From Chitinophagaceae bacterium (GTDB taxonomy: Bacteria; Bacteroidota; Bacteroidia; Chitinophagales; Chitinophagaceae): a stretch of 27,679 bases of DNA. A program made the translations under genes and the position numbers. This document shows positions 25,172-27,679 of this stretch, piece by piece. Position 1 is the first letter of the stretch; every line of letters starts with the position of its first letter. The notes below the pieces were generated by a model. That model was not told the origin of the DNA, made no database searches, and was given only the letters and a program-made list of their open reading frames with translations. The stretch spans positions 1 to 27,679 of the forward strand of contig JADKKA010000005.1 in assembly GCA_016720745.1 (NCBI GenBank), written 5' to 3'.

Positions 25172-26340
25172 TCAGGAAGCTTACTGAATCTTTGCAGTCC
25201 AAGGAAACCGGCTGGTAAATCTGTTTTTCCATCCATGGCCAGATCGGCCAGTATCCTGCCAATCACCGGCACGAACTTAAAGCCATGTCCGCTGAAACCA
25301 CAGGCAATGGTTACAGCACCAGCATAGCCCGGTAAATGATCAACAATAAAATGTTCATCCGATGAATTCGTATACAGGCAGGTTTTGGCAGCCAAAACTT
25401 TATTACCTGCCGGTTTAAAATATTTCAACTGCATGCTTTTGGATTGCTTGTATTTCATCTTCAGCAATAATTCGGTTTGACTATATATCCATGCGTGGGG
25501 GTCTGCACCAGGATAATGAAGGGGCCAGTTTTTAAACCTTGCGGACCAGGACAGATTGATGTATCCAGAGAAGGAAAACCATACCAGGCTCCTTTCTTTC
25601 TTCGGCAGCGATGAGCCAGCAGGGAAAATCGGAAGGGTTGGTATTGTTGTAGCTGATCTGTTTCCACCCACAGGATAATCTGACGGGTTACAATTAATGG
25701 AACAGACAATTCACGAATCAGTTGGGCAGCCCATGGGCCGGCGGTGATGACGAGTCGCTTTGAATAATAAGTTTGTTTCGTGGTAAGAACTTCAATCCCT
25801 TCTCCCCTTTTTTTCCAGCTGATTATTTTTTCTCCGGTATGTAAAACGGCAGCTGCTTTTGCTGCTTCATTCAGGAATAACCGGATTGCTTTTTCCGGCA
25901 GCAAATATCCGGCTGCAGGTTCCAGCCAGGCTTCATTGCCTTCTTTTTCTACAAAGGATAAAGACAGAGCTTGATCAGCTACTGCCTGTAAAGGAATTTT
26001 AAAATCATGGGCGGCCTTCACACCCTGCATGATGGGATCTGCAGCAGGTCCGTAATACAATAAAGCCGCAGGGGATAGTATACCTGTTCCCCTGTTATGG
26101 CTTCCAGTTGATGCCATCCTTCATAAACTTTATCGAGCAGGGGAATATAATCGCTGTGTTCAAAATAAGATAACTGCGGATAATCCGACTTTGTCCGCCA
26201 TACGCACCCATTTGCATGGGCGTGTTTGCTGTTGTTCCAGTCCCAGTACCCGGTAACCCCGTTTAGAAAGTTCATAACAGGCAGTGGAAGCTCATCGAAC
26301 CTAAACCGGCTACAATTACATCAAAAGACTCCGGTGTCAT
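25168..26340 (-). pseudogene. FAD-dependent N-methyl-tryptophan/sarcosine oxidase-like protein, frameshifted
   Basis: From the ATG at 26340-26338 the sequence opens MTPESFDVIVAGLGSM, the dinucleotide-binding motif, then jumps frame: ELSKRGYRVLGLEQQQ, then GGQSRIIR, then SYFEHSDYIPLLDKVYEGWH with QLEAITGEQ. A long intact part follows (GPAADPIMQGVKAAHDFKIP, GYLLPEKAIRLFLNEAAKAA, LVITAGPWAAQLIRELSVPL). After another break near 25,600 the C-terminal part reads KTCLYTNSSDEHFIVD and ACGFSGHGFKFVPVIGRILA. The cysteine in KTCLYT matches the covalent flavin attachment site of monomeric sarcosine and N-methyltryptophan oxidases. Total length of about 390 residues is normal. Four or more indels break the frame, so the present sequence gives no enzyme; error is likely. 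Substrate cannot be told. Product of the reaction type: H2O2 plus an aldehyde. Confidence 0.87.
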
Positions 26341-26396
26341 GTTAAATAAAGCTGGAATTTGGAAAATAATCATGATTTTCATAACGGTTTCTGTCG

Positions 26397-26404
26397 TATC
26401 TTTG
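26397..26404 (+). promoter_or_regulatory. Bacteroidota -7 promoter box (TATCTTTG) ahead of the RRM gene
   Basis: TATCTTTG fits TAnnTTTG exactly, and a T-rich TTTTC lies about 17 bases upstream in place of the -33 box. It lies between the divergent oxidase and RRM genes and points at the RRM gene. The leader would be about 110 bases, long for this phylum. Confidence 0.5.
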
Positions 26405-26518
26405 CAGAGTTAATTTGAGTTCGACAGCATTTTGTAAAGTGAAATCATCTTTTCTGCTAATAGTTTGAGTCTTCTTTACGTTGCGTTTTTCTCAAGTATT
26501 TTTAAAGTTAATTTTTGT

Positions 26519-26811
26519 AAGGAACATTTTTGTAACAAATCTCCCCTTCGCCGTGGTGGACGAAGATCTGAGGAGTTATTTTGCCAAGTACGGAGAAGTT
26601 ATTTCCACTCAAGTATATGCGGACAAATACACCAAGCGCACTGCAGGTTTGGTTTTGTTGAAATGAGCGATGATGCAGTTGGACAGAAAGAACGTTCCTG
26701 AGGCTGGATGAAGCACAGTTGAGGCCGTTCTATCAAAGTGACATTGCTAAGCCACGTGAAGAAAGGCCGCACCGAGTACGGAAGCCCTCTTATTCCAACA
26801 GCCACTGGTAA
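26519..26811 (+). CDS. RNA-binding protein with one RRM domain, frameshifted and without an ATG
   Basis: A small RNA recognition motif protein. RNP2 is NIFVTNLPF, followed by DEDLRSYFAKYGEVISTQVY and ADKYTKRTAG. RNP1, GFGFVEM, is complete only across a frame change near 26,645 (the first frame gives AGLVLLK-stop, the next gives FGFVEMSDDAVGQK). A further change near 26,700 leads to LDEAQL and a basic C-terminus ending RPHRVRKPSYSNSHW at TAA 26809-26811. About 97 residues, the usual length for single-RRM proteins in Bacteroidota, some of which act in post-transcriptional control. Where the start is expected the sequence reads AGG-AAC-ATT (NIF), with no ATG; the only other in-frame start is TTG at 26481. 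I take the start as damaged. A terminator follows. Confidence 0.8.
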
Positions 26812-26830
26812 TAAAGAAGTTCTTTCTGTA

Positions 26831-26856
26831 AAACCCGCAATTGCGAGGTTTTTATT
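26831..26856 (+). terminator. Intrinsic terminator after the RRM gene
   Basis: AAAACC-CGCAATTGCG-A-GGTTTTTATT: the stem AAAACC pairs with GGTTTT, and an inner CGC pairs with GCG around AATT. One unpaired base lies on the right arm. The T5 tail makes it a plausible terminator 20 bases past the RRM stop codon. Confidence 0.6.
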
Positions 26857-27632
26857 AAGTTATATATCGAACTCTTTGTTTCCGGTTTTCCACAGCTGCT
26901 TTCTTGGCGGCAGGTTTACTCTTCACCTTTTTCAAGGCCAGATCAATCGCCGCACTGAGATTGGCGAAAGTGGGTTTCACCGTCAGCATCACATCATTAA
27001 TAAAGAAGGCGAATTTTCTTTTGCACCAGTTGCGACCTTCCTTGATATCATCTTTCATGCCTGCCAACCCCAGGTTCCATTGACCAGGTCTTCAGGAATT
27101 TCTTGCTCTTGCACTCCTGCTTTCCTTGCTGTATAATTTCAAACTGGTTGTACCGAGGTTGCGACGATTCTGGAAAGGATATTATGCATTTTTTAGAACT
27201 TATCTTCCTGACCTGCGCCAACGCCGCGGTTTACTGGCTTTCCGCCGGGCCGCTGATGGATCGGCGTAAGCAGAGAAAATGCCGGAACTGAAACGGATCC
27301 ACCTGTCGTATTCCTCTAAGGATTTGCTTGACGACTTCGTTTACTTTCGCACAATCCCTCATTTTCATATTCTCCAAATTCAAATCAGGGTAACGGGAAC
27401 ATCTTTTTGCCCACGAACAGACTCCTTTGGTTCAATGATGAGGAAATATCCTTTGCTTTCTTTATGCCATTTTGTTTCTTCTTTTTGTGGATCAGACCCG
27501 GCCTGGGTCGCCTGAACCTGATAACAAATATTCAGCCATCTGGTTGACCATAAAGCAGTTATGCCATAAAGTCAGCCCCTTGAATCGGATGAAGATAGGG
27601 TATTTTTTTACCCGGCCAAATCCGTCCGACAT
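26855..27632 (-). pseudogene. Unknown protein, several apparent frameshifts
   Basis: Protein-like segments in successive minus-strand frames suggest a single gene of about 260 residues. It would start at ATG 27632-27630 with MSDGFGRVKKYPIFIRFKGL, then TLWHNCFMVNQMAEYLLSGS. After a break near 27,510 comes DPQKEETKWHKESKGYFLII, then EPKESVRGQKDVPVTL. After 27,385 comes DLNLENMKMRDCAKVNEVVK, then QILRGIRQVDPFQF. After a poor stretch (about 27,270-27,070) the last frame gives GMKDDIKEGRNWCKRKFAFF, INDVMLTVKPTFANLSAAID and a lysine/alanine-rich tail (LKKVKSKPAAKKAA). I do not recognise the family. No signal peptide is seen. Joining these parts as one gene is inference from order, strand and spacing; two small genes are also possible. 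It is convergent with the RRM gene. Confidence 0.4.
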
Positions 27633-27679
27633 TAATTTACTAATTATGTAAACCTGACTGGTAAATCATGTGAATAACA

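Noticed and set aside
1..27679. tRNA or rRNA genes
   Set aside because: No cloverleaf with a GGTTCRA-type T arm or CCA end, and no rRNA core sequence, was recognised on either strand by eye; a covariance search could still find something.

Overview
The window looks like chromosomal DNA of a Bacteroidota bacterium, most likely Chitinophagaceae or a close relative. The signs are two DUF5686 outer-membrane proteins with carboxypeptidase-like N-termini, DUF4878-type lipoproteins, a SusC/TonB-like outer-membrane beta-barrel gene, weak Shine-Dalgarno signals, several exact matches to the Bacteroidota -7 promoter box TAnnTTTG, and the dispersed mosaic repeats common between genes in this phylum. The taxonomic call rests on gene content and style only.

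Layout. 1-1,650 is AT-rich, with a membrane protein running off the left edge and a degraded gene. 1,697-3,703 holds a Rid-family lipoprotein and an M19 dipeptidase. 3,781-9,701 (minus) holds two tandem DUF5686 paralogues and a hemerythrin. 9,969-13,726 (plus) holds phoH, a YiiX-like cysteine hydrolase lipoprotein, two small NTF2-like lipoproteins and the fluoride channel crcB/fluC. A repeat cluster follows, then 14,227-18,169: inorganic pyrophosphatase, a half-size TauE/SafE transporter, an NlpC/P60 hydrolase, an ECF sigma factor with a probable membrane anti-sigma partner, a guanine/nucleoside deaminase and an unknown 163-residue protein. 18,164-27,632 holds a Mur ligase, a di-heme cytochrome c peroxidase, an 800-bp repeat field, a DUF1905/YdeI protein, a low-affinity iron permease-like protein, a TonB-type beta-barrel gene, an N-methyltryptophan/sarcosine oxidase-like flavoenzyme, an RRM RNA-binding protein and an unknown gene near the right edge.

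The most striking global feature is reading-frame breakage. From about 2 kb to 14.6 kb genes are intact. From 14.6 kb onward most genes carry indels, first single-base changes in homopolymers (A7 in ppa, T7 in the TauE gene, A9 and two A6 runs in the Mur ligase), then dense breaks and substitutions after 22.7 kb. Conserved residues continue in the neighbouring frame each time, which fits falling consensus accuracy toward a contig end better than real decay of essential genes. For those genes I give the full restored extent.

How the genes fit together: much of the content is cell envelope and housekeeping (lipoproteins, barrels, peptidoglycan ligase and hydrolase, sigma/anti-sigma pair). No coherent new defence or biosynthetic system is visible. 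The best leads are a start codon inside a perfect terminator-like hairpin (11,015-11,056), a Rid lipoprotein lacking the catalytic arginine, a Mur ligase with an altered P-loop, and three mosaic repeat fields.
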